A DNA stretch of 34,135 bases from a virus. Position numbers and translations under genes: made by a program. The DNA lies in IMG/VR virus record IMGVR_UViG_3300027538_000007, positions 1-34,135 of that record; one strand, written 5' to 3'. Shown here piece by piece: positions 1 to 9,047 of this stretch. The notes under the pieces are model-generated. The model saw only the letters and a program-made list of their open reading frames with translations. It had not been told where the DNA came from and searched no databases. Within the stretch, counting starts at the first letter, position 1. The number at the start of each line of letters is the position of its first letter.

Positions 1-3000
1 AGTGCAACGGGTTGTCGTTGTCATATATCTTGCCGTCAGACATCGTGGCAAGAGCGGTGTAGTTAAGCGAATCTGCGGTGGGGACCGATAGTAGCTTGTC
101 CAGGTCCTGACCCATTTCGTAAACAATGTCGCTGGCAATACGCTCAACGTCCTCGGGGGTGCGGTCTTTTTGTTTGATGCGGTCACCGAACTGATCGGCA
201 AACTGCTTCATTGAGTTACTACCGGTGTGCAACGCTGCGATGTCTTTGGCAGACATCTTGCGGCTACGCTTGGTCTCGCGGCCCAGGTTCTTGGCGCTAG
301 AGGGAACCATCAACGCATCAATAGCGGTAATCGACGCACCCAGCATGGTCTCCGTCTCGGCATTGGTGAAGCCAACCAAGCGCAAAACAATGCTCTTGAT
401 GGCCCGCAGCATGTCAGTCAGACGCCAGGGCTTCGCACGCAGCTGCTCTTGCAGCTTCTTGTTGGAGAACACTTCAGCCGCAAACTCGGACAGGCTGCCC
501 TTGGCGCTGGCGCTGGTAATACTTGGATCGTCCTTGATCGCGTTGTGGATGTCGGTCAGCTCACGCACGGCAGCGCGTTGCGTCTCGGTCAACTTGTCGG
601 GGTTGTTCTTATATAGTTTGATCACACGCTCGGTAACAGCGTGGGTGCCCTCGTGGAGCAGAACTTCCTGGGACAAACCGCCGTTGCGGCTAAGTTCAAT
701 CTTTGTGCTAATAGCACTACCCAGCACTTCACCACCCGCGTTGTCATATAGGCGGTTCTGAACAACCACGTCAGTTCCGCTCAACATCGTAGCCAGGCGT
801 TTGGCCACAGCGCGGTTCAGCTTGTCGGCGTTGGGGTCCTCTGCAATATCAAACAGCACCGACGTCAGCTTGTTGTTCTCCAACGCCTGAACTTGATCCG
901 GTGTTAGGTCTGGACTTGCAACTTCCACCCCACGGGCAAAACGCTCAGATTCGCGTTCCACTGCCTCTGCTTCACGACGTGCTTGCTGGCGTGGGGTCTC
1001 AAACACCGCTGCGCGTTCTGTGGCAACAGTCTCCGATTGTTTAGCCGTTAGCTTGGCCACGCTATCTTTCAGCTTCTTCTCGTCTTCTTCCAGCTTGCGG
1101 TACGTTGGAGAAATCTTGCCCTTCTCCAGGTGCTTCTTGTTTGTCTTCAAGAAGGTCATACGCCGCTGCACTTCAGCCAGGTCGCTGCGGGCCTTGATGA
1201 GCTTGTTGGTCGTTACCGCTGCGGGCTCCACCATCGGCGTGGGTTTGAGCGGCTGCACGATCTGGTTCGTTCTTACATCACGGTAAGCACCAATACGCTT
1301 AACAGGTTGTAGCTTGGGCGCCTTCTCACCCTTGCGCTTGCGACGCCGCGCTGAAGCCGCATCATAGGCAGCGGCCTGGGCCTCATCAAACTCACGGGCT
1401 TCTTTCTCAGCCTTGCGGGTCAGCAACTCGGTCTTAACAACCGGAGCGTTGGCATAGACGGTATCCAGCTTTTGCTTCTGCTCGTCCAGCTTTGCCTGCA
1501 ACTCAGCCTTGCGGTCTGCGTCTGTCTCGTTGTCAATCTGTTCGTCCAGGCTACCCATGGCACTGCGGATTTCCGCAATCTGTTGCTTGAGGTTGGAGGT
1601 GTCTTTCTCCAGACGCACACCTGGCAGGTTCAAGCCCTCACGCCCAGCTTGTAGCGCACCACGCCACACGGGTTCCGGCGTGGGTTTAGTCTGATCGGTA
1701 ACTGCGGCCTCTTCCTCTGCCTTGGCAGCACGTGCTTTTTCAGCGGCTTCAGCTGCGGCAACTTGTTGCTTTTCTGCTTGCAGGGCTTTGTTCGCCTCGG
1801 CCAAATCTTCTTGCGCAGCGAACAGATCCTTGTTGGCTACCTCCATGCGCTTTTGCAGCGGCTTGACCAGCGTATCGTCGGCGGCAATTGTTGCGTTGAT
1901 AGCGGCTTCTAACTCTCTGCCAACAGCCAGTGCTTCCTCTGCTTGCTTCAGCTTTGCCCGCAGGGCACGCTCTTGTTTGAGCGCGTTGCCTACGTTGACC
2001 AAGGTCCGCACGTCTGCTGGTTCAGACAGCAAGAAAGTTCTGATGGCCTCGATGTCTTGCACTGCTATAGCAGCGCTATCACGGGCTGCCTGGAGAGCCA
2101 GCAACGTCTGGCTAATAGCGCCCAGGTCTTCTGCAAACTCTTGTTTGAAGTTATGCAGCACAGTGCCAGACCTCTGCGCTGTTTTGAGCTTTGACGTGTA
2201 GTGCGCCTTGGCTTTGCGCAACTTGTTGGTTGCGGTAGGTAGCTCCCGGCTTAGACGCTGCAACGCGTCGATGTTGTTCTGACGACGCTTCTCGATGTCC
2301 TCCCGCAGCTTCTGGACTTGACCAGACTCAAGCAACTTCTGGAAGTTACGCACGGTGTCACGCACCGTCTGGGGCATGTCGCCAAACAACTCCCGCTGGG
2401 GCTGCGCTTCAAACTTAGCCTCACCACGAGCAACACGTTCGGTCTCTGCTGCGCTCAAGGCGGGTGCTGCACTACGGCCTGCGGCCTCTTGCGCACGCAT
2501 CATCTCGTCCAGATCACGCACGGCAAACGGGTTAGGCAGGTTGCCTTCCAGGACTTGCTGTGCCTGCTCACGAGCCAATTTAGCAAACTCAGGATCGGTC
2601 GAACCAGGCAGCGCTTCACGCAGGCGCTCAAGCAAGTCAATGGACGCCTGGTCCATCTTGGCAGCGTTGCCACTTGTTTTGTCCTGCTCAAACAGACGAG
2701 CCATCTCGGCCAGCGATCCCACTTTGGCGGGGGCTTTTTCTCCCACTGCCGGTGCTGCACGGGTGCGGCGATCAGCCGTAGACAACGCCTGCTCGATCAG
2801 GTTTAGGGCATCTTGCTTGTCCTCGGCAGCACGACGAGGCGCACCACGCAAAGCTAGTTCGGCAGGGGCAGCAATACGCGGTCCAGTCTCCCGAGGCGTT
2901 TCCATCGTCTTGCCTTCAATGCGCTTGCCTTCTTCGTCTTCAAAGAAGAACTGCTGGCCACGGCGAGGCTCGTTCTTTTGCTCGGTCTTGGCGGCTTCGG

Positions 3001-5368
3001 CCAAGTTAAAGCGCTGCGCGGCATCAAGGACGTTGTCAAATGTAGACTTGCGCACGATGCGCTGAAGCTGACGCACGCTAGTAACCGGGTTGTTGAACTG
3101 CCCCCAGTTGTTATCCAGCGTATTCAGTGCCTCCATGGCTCGGGCACGCGCTTCGCCACGCTCCCAGTCCGCCATCTCAGGCAGACCAAACATAGCACGG
3201 CGAGCATTGATCTCATTAGCATGCGCCTCGGCAAACTGCTCCTTGATGCCACTGACACGCTCGCGTTGGGTTTCCGGCAGACCAATACGACCAGCAAGGG
3301 CTTTGACTCGGGCCAACTCAACCATGAGCATGCGCTGGGTGTCGGCATAGGACACCGCCTTTTTCTCTTGCGCGGCGGTATCTGCTGGTTTTGTGCCTAG
3401 CAAGCCTTGTAACTCAGCCGTAGCCTGGCCAGCATCGGCTGTGAGATCGGTACCGAGGTCCTCTTTACTGCGCAGCTCACGGATCAGATTCTGAGCAGTA
3501 GCCTTATCCTTGGTAGCCAGGGCTATCTTGAGCTGCGCACGCAAGTCGTCGATGCTGGCTTTCTTACCGCCAAGCCCACGGTACAACGTACCGGGCATGA
3601 TCTTCCCTGTCTCACGCGGCAGCGTACCCACAAGCGCCTCCACCACGGCTTCTTCATGGTCGCGTTTTGCCAGGCGTTCTTCAGCGGCGATGCGGTTGGC
3701 TTCGGAGAAGCTGTCCTCTGGGACACGTCCAAGGCGGCGGATACCCTCAACCTCGGGCTGGATGCGTTGTGCACGGCGTGCGTCTTGGTCGGCCTGTTCC
3801 GCCTCCTGGGCAAGTCTGTCTGCCTCCGCACGTTGAGCTTCTAGGGCGGCTCGCTCTTCCCCTTCCACCTGACCCAGGCGTTGCTGCGCCGCTAACGTAG
3901 CCTGGCTTCCGGCAATTTTTGCCTCTTTAGCGGCGGCCTTGTCCTGAAGAGTAAGCGTGGACTCCAACGAATTCAGCACACGTTGGCTCTGGGCAGGGGT
4001 CAAGCCGGGGATCGGTAAGCCTGCGGCAACCAACGCCCGTGCCATCTCCGGCTTTGCCAGGATGTAGTCGACGTAGCTACCAACGTCGGCGTAGGGTTCC
4101 CGGTCCTGGGCTAGCTTGACTTGCGCTGCGGCAAACTTTTGGGCATCCGAGTAGGGGGTAATGGGCTGAGTACCCACAGGCTCAGGCATCATGCCTCGTG
4201 GCATTTTGGTCTTGCCCGGTACTTCCTGGGCTTGTTCCAACGCATACTCTTCGGGCGTCATCGCCTTGATGCGCTCATACTCAGCCGTGTCTTTATCGCG
4301 CTGGGCTTGTAGCAAAGCGTAGCGTTGCAGATATTCTTGCTGCTCTTTCTCCAGCTTGCGAGCACGTGCTTCCTCGGCCTTGGCTGCTTTTGCCGTAATC
4401 TTGGGCTCAGGCTGCGCGGGTGTAGGTGGTTGGCGCAGGGTAGGCTCGGGTATGGCCTCGGTCCCGGGAACGACTTCGGGAGGTTGCTCGCCCGGTTGTG
4501 CCGCTTGTTCTGCCGGTTGTTGCCCGGCAACGGGGCCAGGAGGTGTGACAGGCTTAGCCCGACGACCGATGGCCAAGTCCAGCAGACCCTGAACCAACGC
4601 GCCAGTAGCGCCGCCGTAGGCAGCAGACTCACCAACTTGCTCAATGATCGCCTGGTCGGGTTTGTAGATGCCCTTGGCAATGAGGTTCTGTGCAATTTGA
4701 GCTGCGGCTTCTTGCGCAGCTTCTTCGCCACCTGCCAACAACGCACGACGAACTGCCGCCGCAGCTCCAGCCTGCACAGGTGCAGATAGACGGTTCAGAA
4801 TCCGGGCCGGAGCAAACATCTCTGTTGCGCCCACCACACTACCCAAGGCCGTGGCTAAGCTGCGTTGGTCGGCTGTTGCGCCTTCTTGCTCGGCCCTTAC
4901 TCGTGCTTCACCTGCGCCAGCGCCTACACCCAGTCCGGCCATACCCAAGCGTCCGGCTGCTCCAAGCGGGCCCAACGCCAAGAACGGTCCTACTGAGCCG
5001 AAGGATTCACCTAGCTTACGACCAATGGTTTCTTCGTATCCGGGAGCGGCAGTAAACGGCTCGCGTGCCGCAGCCGCTAGGCTGCGAATTTTGTTGCGTG
5101 CGATTAACTCTTGCTGGTCGGGCAGTAGCGCAGAAATACCCGTGCCTGCTGACTCCACCATTCCGATGGCGCCGGGGATTACACCCTTGGCAAATTCTTT
5201 GAACTGCCCTCCGATGGTCGGAGCTTCTTTGGCTTTTGGCGGTTCCGCTGGGGTTTCAAACCCAAGCATCTCGCTGATCATTCGCTGCGCTTCTTCCGGG
5301 GAAGTGCCAGCGGGTACATCAAAGCGGGCTATCCGCCCGTCCGGCATTTCAAAGCGTGCGATTGTCAT
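1..5368 (-). CDS. Giant internal virion/ejection-type protein with HEXXH metallopeptidase motif (3' end beyond window)
   Basis: The frame is open from an ATG at 5368 to the left edge: 1789 codons with no stop, so the C-terminus is missing. The N-terminus (MTIARFEMPDGRIARFDVPAGT) resembles a short opening motif common in phage internal proteins. Hydrophobic Gly/Ala stretches follow (about residues 50-150), then a Pro/Gln-rich linker (about 240-290), then more than 1100 residues rich in Ala, Glu, Lys, Arg and Gln that look like helical coiled coil. Near the visible end is LLHEGTHAV, with HEGTH at residues 1572-1576, a zincin HEXXH. About 50 residues later comes SEFAAEVFSN, whose glutamates (1628, 1632) could supply the third zinc ligand. 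This spacing matches the metallopeptidase domains of phage 'polyvalent' proteins as I know them. The start lies 5 bases past the stop of the muramidase gene with only a weak ribosome site, which suggests translational coupling. I infer a protein packaged in the head and injected into the host; the protease substrate is unknown. Confidence 0.8.
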   Translation of the reverse strand, partial: MTIARFEMPDGRIARFDVPAGTSPEEAQRMISEMLGFETPAEPPKAKEAPTIGGQFKEFAKGVIPGAIGMVESAGTGISALLPDQQELIARNKIRSLAAAAREPFTAAPGYEETIGRKLGESFGSVGPFLALGPLGAAGRLGMAGLGVGAGAGEARVRAEQEGATADQRSLATALGSVVGATEMFAPARILNRLSAPVQAGAAAAVRRALLAGGEEAAQEAAAQIAQNLIAKGIYKPDQAIIEQVGESAAYGGATGALVQGLLDLAIGRRAKPVTPPGPVAGQQPAEQAAQPGEQPPEVVPGTEAIPEPTLRQPPTPAQPEPKITAKAAKAEEARARKLEKEQQEYLQRYALLQAQRDKDTAEYERIKAMTPEEYALEQAQEVPGKTKMPRGMMPEPVGTQPITPYSDAQKFAAAQVKLAQDREPYADVGSYVDYILAKPEMARALVAAGLPIPGLTPAQSQRVLNSLESTLTLQDKAAAKEAKIAGSQATLAAQQRLGQVEGEERAALEAQRAEADRLAQEAEQADQDARRAQRIQPEVEGIRRLGRVPEDSFSEANRIAAEERLAKRDHEEAVVEALVGTLPRETGKIMPGTLYRGLGGKKASIDDLRAQLKIALATKDKATAQNLIRELRSKEDLGTDLTADAGQATAELQGLLGTKPADTAAQEKKAVSYADTQRMLMVELARVKALAGRIGLPETQRERVSGIKEQFAEAHANEINARRAMFGLPEMADWERGEARARAMEALNTLDNNWGQFNNPVTSVRQLQRIVRKSTFDNVLDAAQRFNLAEAAKTEQKNEPRRGQQFFFEDEEGKRIEGKTMETPRETGPRIAAPAELALRGAPRRAAEDKQDALNLIEQALSTADRRTRAAPAVGEKAPAKVGSLAEMARLFEQDKTSGNAAKMDQASIDLLERLREALPGSTDPEFAKLAREQAQQVLEGNLPNPFAVRDLDEMMRAQEAAGRSAAPALSAAETERVARGEAKFEAQPQRELFGDMPQTVRDTVRNFQKLLESGQVQKLREDIEKRRQNNIDALQRLSRELPTATNKLRKAKAHYTSKLKTAQRSGTVLHNFKQEFAEDLGAISQTLLALQAARDSAAIAVQDIEAIRTFLLSEPADVRTLVNVGNALKQERALRAKLKQAEEALAVGRELEAAINATIAADDTLVKPLQKRMEVANKDLFAAQEDLAEANKALQAEKQQVAAAEAAEKARAAKAEEEAAVTDQTKPTPEPVWRGALQAGREGLNLPGVRLEKDTSNLKQQIAEIRSAMGSLDEQIDNETDADRKAELQAKLDEQKQKLDTVYANAPVVKTELLTRKAEKEAREFDEAQAAAYDAASARRRKRKGEKAPKLQPVKRIGAYRDVRTNQIVQPLKPTPMVEPAAVTTNKLIKARSDLAEVQRRMTFLKTNKKHLEKGKISPTYRKLEEDEKKLKDSVAKLTAKQSETVATERAAVFETPRQQARREAEAVERESERFARGVEVASPDLTPDQVQALENNKLTSVLFDIAEDPNADKLNRAVAKRLATMLSGTDVVVQNRLYDNAGGEVLGSAISTKIELSRNGGLSQEVLLHEGTHAVTERVIKLYKNNPDKLTETQRAAVRELTDIHNAIKDDPSITSASAKGSLSEFAAEVFSNKKLQEQLRAKPWRLTDMLRAIKSIVLRLVGFTNAETETMLGASITAIDALMVPSSAKNLGRETKRSRKMSAKDIAALHTGSNSMKQFADQFGDRIKQKDRTPEDVERIASDIVYEMGQDLDKLLSVPTADSLNYTALATMSDGKIYDNDNPLH

Positions 5369-5373
5369 AGATT

Positions 5374-7482
5374 TTACTCAGGAGGCTTGCTCTCAAACCC
5401 AAGGAATCGAGGCTGTCCTCCCGTAGCAGGACCGCTTCCAAGCATTGTAGGCGAAATCCCATATTGCATAAACTTTTCCATGCGCAGGCGGTTGTACAAC
5501 TTGGTTCGCTCGGCGGGGTTGAGCATCAAGTCAAAGTTGTCTTTTGACAACGCCGTAAACGCATCATGCGCGGCTTTCTCTGCGGCGGCAACAAGGTCGC
5601 GCTCTTTTGACCCACGCTCAATTGCTTCGGCCCCAGCGGTGTAGTACTTGCCCAAAGCGTCACGGTAGGCCGAGTCGGCTTCTTCTTTGATGCGGGCTTG
5701 ACGCATGGCTAGGCCTTTGAGGCCGCCTTCACCAATGTTGGTAAGGGCGTTGGGGCTTTGCCCGCTCAAAATGCCCAGACCAATTGCAATAAAGTCGTCT
5801 CCGGTAAAACCCTTAGTCTTGCCGCCAGCTTCTTTGACGGCTTCTTTGCCCAGAGTTTTTAGTTCAGCCGTGTCGCCTTTTGACAAGAAGTTTTCACGGC
5901 CTGCGGCGCCCAGACTTGCATCTGTAGCACCCAAATCAATGTCACCAAACGGAGCACCGATACCCATATTGCCTGCGGCAGTAGCCGCAGCAGCCACTAA
6001 CCCAGCGCCTGTCTTGGCAGCTTGGCCGGTCTGTGCTGCGGATGTAAGTCGCGCTGCTTCTTCTGCCTCACGCAGCATCGAGGCCTTCTGAATCTTCTCA
6101 GCTGCGCTTTCACCAGCGGCAACATCTTGCGCCAGACCAGCGGCTTTGGTAGCTGTGGTGCCTGTCTCAGCACCCTGCGCGGCTTGTGCAGCCTTGCGAG
6201 CATTGGCGGCTGCGGCCATTTGTTCCAGGCGTGTAGCTTCCGGTCCGGGCGGTACCATGCGAGCAGGCTGAACCAGACTGGTAATACCTTCGCCGGCTTG
6301 CGTAACCGGGATAGTGGTTCCAGGCAGTTTGGCTTGGGGGCCGGTCAGTAGGAGCTGTGCTTCAGGCGTAATCTTGCGGGCCAGTTCTGACTCTGCACGC
6401 AATGCTGCAATACCCTCGGGGCTTAGACCGGCGGCGGGAACAAAGCGGTTGTAAGTCTTCTCACCCAGCGTTGCAAGCAGACCAGGCCCTGCTTTGGGTA
6501 CCGTAGTAGCGGGGGCCAACGGCGTTGGTGCCATCATCGTGTTGAAAACATTACGCCCAACATCACGCGAAAGACCAAGCGCCTCAGCGCCACGTTGGAA
6601 GCTGTCCGCAGACATGAACCCGCCCTCGGGTTGTTTGGCAGGAGCAGTTACGCTCTGCCCAGGGATGGCGCTGGCTTTGTCTACAGAAACCGCAGCAGCT
6701 TGTGCCGGAGGGATCATCGACATAAACGTCTTTTCCAGCTTGGCGCCGTAGTTGGGGTCCGTTGCGTACGCCCCGCGTTTGCCCTCTTGCAACCCGGCAG
6801 AAAACGCTTTGACGTCGGAGCCCGCCCCAATTGCCTTGGGAAAGTTGCGTTCAATTAAACTGGCGTAGTCATTGGCAAATGCTTCTGGCGAGTCGTAAGA
6901 CTTGTAAGAAGACTTGCTCTTTTCCATCTTGTCGTACGCGGTTGGGCCTTTGCCGGTCACATCTTTGATGTTGCCAAAGTTGTATTTACCGACTGTCTTC
7001 CGGCCCCAGTCAGTCTCATGCCCCCACTGAGCAATCAAAACACCGGGATCAACGCCCAGACGCTGGCCAACCTGCTCAGCCACTGCACGGTACTGGTTTG
7101 CAAATCTTTGGACAGGATCTTTAACAGCCACACCATCTGCGTAACCAGGCACCTCACCGCCGTCATCAAACGCCACGATGCCGCCTGCGGCGCCGGTAGC
7201 AATACCTTGCAAGTTGTTAGCCGGGAGTTGAGCAATACCTACGTCCTCGGGCAACGGCTCGGCAGCCATAGCTGCCAAATTCTGGTCAACTACTTTTGCC
7301 TGGGGTTGCTGTTGCTTAGCCTGTTCTTCCGCACGCACCTGTTTGCGCATCTGGCTTTCTTGGAACGCCAGCGGAAAGATAAATGGGTCGTTTTTGTGCA
7401 TTGCAGCATACTGCTGCAACTCCGAGTCCTTCATAAAGCGGAGCGACGTCAGGATGCTTCTAGTATCTGGGGTCATTGCCAT
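5374..7482 (-). CDS. Virion-associated peptidoglycan hydrolase / ejection protein with GH73 (FlgJ-like) domain
   Basis: 702 aa. Residues about 122-258 read as a glucosaminidase/FlgJ-type muramidase: RLGVDPGVLIAQWGHETDWG carries the expected catalytic Glu at 156. It is followed by KYNFGNIK (167-173), the SYDSPEAFANDYASLI segment, and YATDPNY (239-245), a typical late GH73 motif. The remaining C-terminal 440 residues are Ala/Thr/Gly-rich and low in complexity, with no domain I recognise. Residues 105-111 hold an FDDGGEV motif that recurs in variant form in other proteins of this window. The start is supported by AAGGAACG seven bases upstream. The gene sits between two other large internal proteins and far from the lysis cassette. 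This supports a virion enzyme that opens the cell wall during DNA entry rather than an endolysin. Confidence 0.85.
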   Translation of the reverse strand: MAMTPDTRSILTSLRFMKDSELQQYAAMHKNDPFIFPLAFQESQMRKQVRAEEQAKQQQPQAKVVDQNLAAMAAEPLPEDVGIAQLPANNLQGIATGAAGGIVAFDDGGEVPGYADGVAVKDPVQRFANQYRAVAEQVGQRLGVDPGVLIAQWGHETDWGRKTVGKYNFGNIKDVTGKGPTAYDKMEKSKSSYKSYDSPEAFANDYASLIERNFPKAIGAGSDVKAFSAGLQEGKRGAYATDPNYGAKLEKTFMSMIPPAQAAAVSVDKASAIPGQSVTAPAKQPEGGFMSADSFQRGAEALGLSRDVGRNVFNTMMAPTPLAPATTVPKAGPGLLATLGEKTYNRFVPAAGLSPEGIAALRAESELARKITPEAQLLLTGPQAKLPGTTIPVTQAGEGITSLVQPARMVPPGPEATRLEQMAAAANARKAAQAAQGAETGTTATKAAGLAQDVAAGESAAEKIQKASMLREAEEAARLTSAAQTGQAAKTGAGLVAAAATAAGNMGIGAPFGDIDLGATDASLGAAGRENFLSKGDTAELKTLGKEAVKEAGGKTKGFTGDDFIAIGLGILSGQSPNALTNIGEGGLKGLAMRQARIKEEADSAYRDALGKYYTAGAEAIERGSKERDLVAAAEKAAHDAFTALSKDNFDLMLNPAERTKLYNRLRMEKFMQYGISPTMLGSGPATGGQPRFLGFESKPPE

Positions 7483-7491
7483 GGTCGTTCC

Positions 7492-8619
7492 TTACATTTT
7501 CGACAGGGCCAGGGCTTGCAAGCCGCTGGGGGCGTCGTCTTTTTTCTTCTCAAAGTCTTTGGGCAGACCGCCTTTCTTACCCATCAGCTTGCTCAAGCCG
7601 TAGGCGCCCATACCCAAACCTGCCGCCTGGGACAAGTAGCTCGGCGGGGCCTGATACGACTGGGTCGTGCTTGACTGCATGGGCAGACCGCGAAGCTGGG
7701 CATTCATAAACGCCAACTGTTGTTGCGGATACTGCTGGGTCATTGCGTAGTTCTGAATGGCCTGGTTCAGCACGTTCTGGTCATATGCTTGTCTCTGAGC
7801 GCCGTACTGGCTCTGCAAACCGAGGTTGCCTGCGCCTTGGCCATACAGCTGCTGGCCGCCTGCAATACCTGCCTGGGCGCCTTGAAGACCTAGATTGGCG
7901 CCAAACTGCTGAGCCTGACGTGCCTGATCAAACGCAGACTGTAAGCCTTGAGCCTGGATAGCCCCTTGTTGCGTAGCCAGATTGCGCTGACGTTCAGCCT
8001 CCATAATGGCTTGACGGCTACCGCCAAAAGCCCCGGCTTGAGTAGCCTGCCCGCGCTGCTGTGTACCCGCAATATCCGACATGCGCCGGGCTTCGCGCTG
8101 CTGTACATCCACCACGTTTTGCATGTACGGAGACATGTAGGCGGCAGTGGCGTAGGGGTTGGTTGCCTGGCGTGCGTATTGTTGACCCGCACCCAGAGCT
8201 TGTGCCGTACCAGCAGCCGTGCCGCCCATGCCTGCTTGCATAGCGGTGCCGGTTTCCAAACCGCTTGCCGTCTGGTACGCCTGGTTTTGCAGGGGGTCAA
8301 ATTGAGCATAGGCAGAACGCGCCGCAGCCATTTCACCGGGGCCAAGACCCGCTTGACCGCCGTCTACTTGCGCACCAAACGCCTGATATGGCTTGACGCT
8401 GGTAATCTGCGTAGTTCCGTCGGGACCGGGAGCAGTGTTGAACAACTGCTGCTGGGTGGCGCCCAGCATGGTCTCTACGTACGGACGGGCGTACTCGGGG
8501 ATGTTTGACGTCTGCGTTGTGCTCGTAGTCGGGCCGCCACCACCACCGCTGCCTCCGCCCCAAAGGGTGAAATTTTTAATAATAGCCAGCGGGTTCCAAA
8601 ACGATTGGAGCAAGTTCAT
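7492..8619 (-). CDS. Gln/Ala-rich internal virion (ejection) protein, putative
   Basis: 375 aa, dominated by Ala, Gln and Gly, with long stretches of predicted helix (about residues 95-300) and a Gly run near the N-terminus (residues 22-29). The C-terminus is positively charged and hydrophilic (GKKGGLPKDFEKKKDD). No catalytic motif is visible. The ATG overlaps the stop of the GNAT-like gene by four bases (ATGA at 8616-8619). Its composition and its place between the 468-aa protein and the muramidase match the internal-core proteins of short-tailed phages. A minor structural protein elsewhere in the virion is possible. The role is inferred from context and composition. Confidence 0.65.
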   Translation of the reverse strand: MNLLQSFWNPLAIIKNFTLWGGGSGGGGGPTTSTTQTSNIPEYARPYVETMLGATQQQLFNTAPGPDGTTQITSVKPYQAFGAQVDGGQAGLGPGEMAAARSAYAQFDPLQNQAYQTASGLETGTAMQAGMGGTAAGTAQALGAGQQYARQATNPYATAAYMSPYMQNVVDVQQREARRMSDIAGTQQRGQATQAGAFGGSRQAIMEAERQRNLATQQGAIQAQGLQSAFDQARQAQQFGANLGLQGAQAGIAGGQQLYGQGAGNLGLQSQYGAQRQAYDQNVLNQAIQNYAMTQQYPQQQLAFMNAQLRGLPMQSSTTQSYQAPPSYLSQAAGLGMGAYGLSKLMGKKGGLPKDFEKKKDDAPSGLQALALSKM

Positions 8620-9047
8620 AGCAATGCCTCGACCAGAGTGTTGCGGGGTTCAAAGTTGTAGCGTTTCCACAACCGGACGATGGCGTCTCGTCCTGACCCT
8701 TGGATTTTCGTAGCGCCTCGGCTTTTCAGGATTACCTTGAGCTGCTCAAAGGTCTCCTTACTGGAAATCAGTTTGCCCCCAATACAGGTGACAAACGCCA
8801 CACGGTGCAGGGGGTAGTTGATGAACGACACGGTGGCCGCCCCTTGGATTTTATTCTCTTCGTCCGCTGCCACCAAGAGAAGCCACTGCCCGCCCGTCAC
8901 AAATTGCTGGACGTGGTGGATGTTGTAGCAAGCGGCCCAGTCGGGGAAGTCCACGCCCTTGGTCAGCGCGTCGTTCAGGAAAGGCTCCACCAGCGGCCAG
9001 ACTTGCTGGACGTGGTTTGTGTCGACGTGCTGAACCGTCAGTTTCAT
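8616..9047 (-). CDS. GNAT-like acetyltransferase-fold protein
   Basis: 143 aa, a usual length for a single GNAT domain. The central part (about residues 55-85) alternates strands in the pattern of the GNAT core: QWLLLVAADEENKIQGAATV, then VAFVTCIGGKLI. The C-terminal part has a GRDAIVRLWKRYNFEP segment like the last helix and strand of GNATs. The classic acetyl-CoA loop (Q/RxxGxG/A) is not obvious; the closest stretch is IGGKLISSKETF, so activity is uncertain. The gene is nested by ATGA overlaps between two internal-protein genes and so is translated with them. It could modify a virion or host protein, or be a structural reuse of the fold. I am fairly sure of the fold and unsure of the function. 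Confidence 0.6.
   Translation of the reverse strand: MKLTVQHVDTNHVQQVWPLVEPFLNDALTKGVDFPDWAACYNIHHVQQFVTGGQWLLLVAADEENKIQGAATVSFINYPLHRVAFVTCIGGKLISSKETFEQLKVILKSRGATKIQGSGRDAIVRLWKRYNFEPRNTLVEALL

Noticed and set aside
225-761. Plus-strand frame of 178 codons in the giant-gene region
   Set aside because: It lies opposite the HEXXH region of a continuous minus-strand frame and shows no motif; a shadow.
8616-9047. Reading the 143-aa protein as a tail fibre assembly protein
   Set aside because: No fibre gene is near, and its strand/helix order fits GNAT better.
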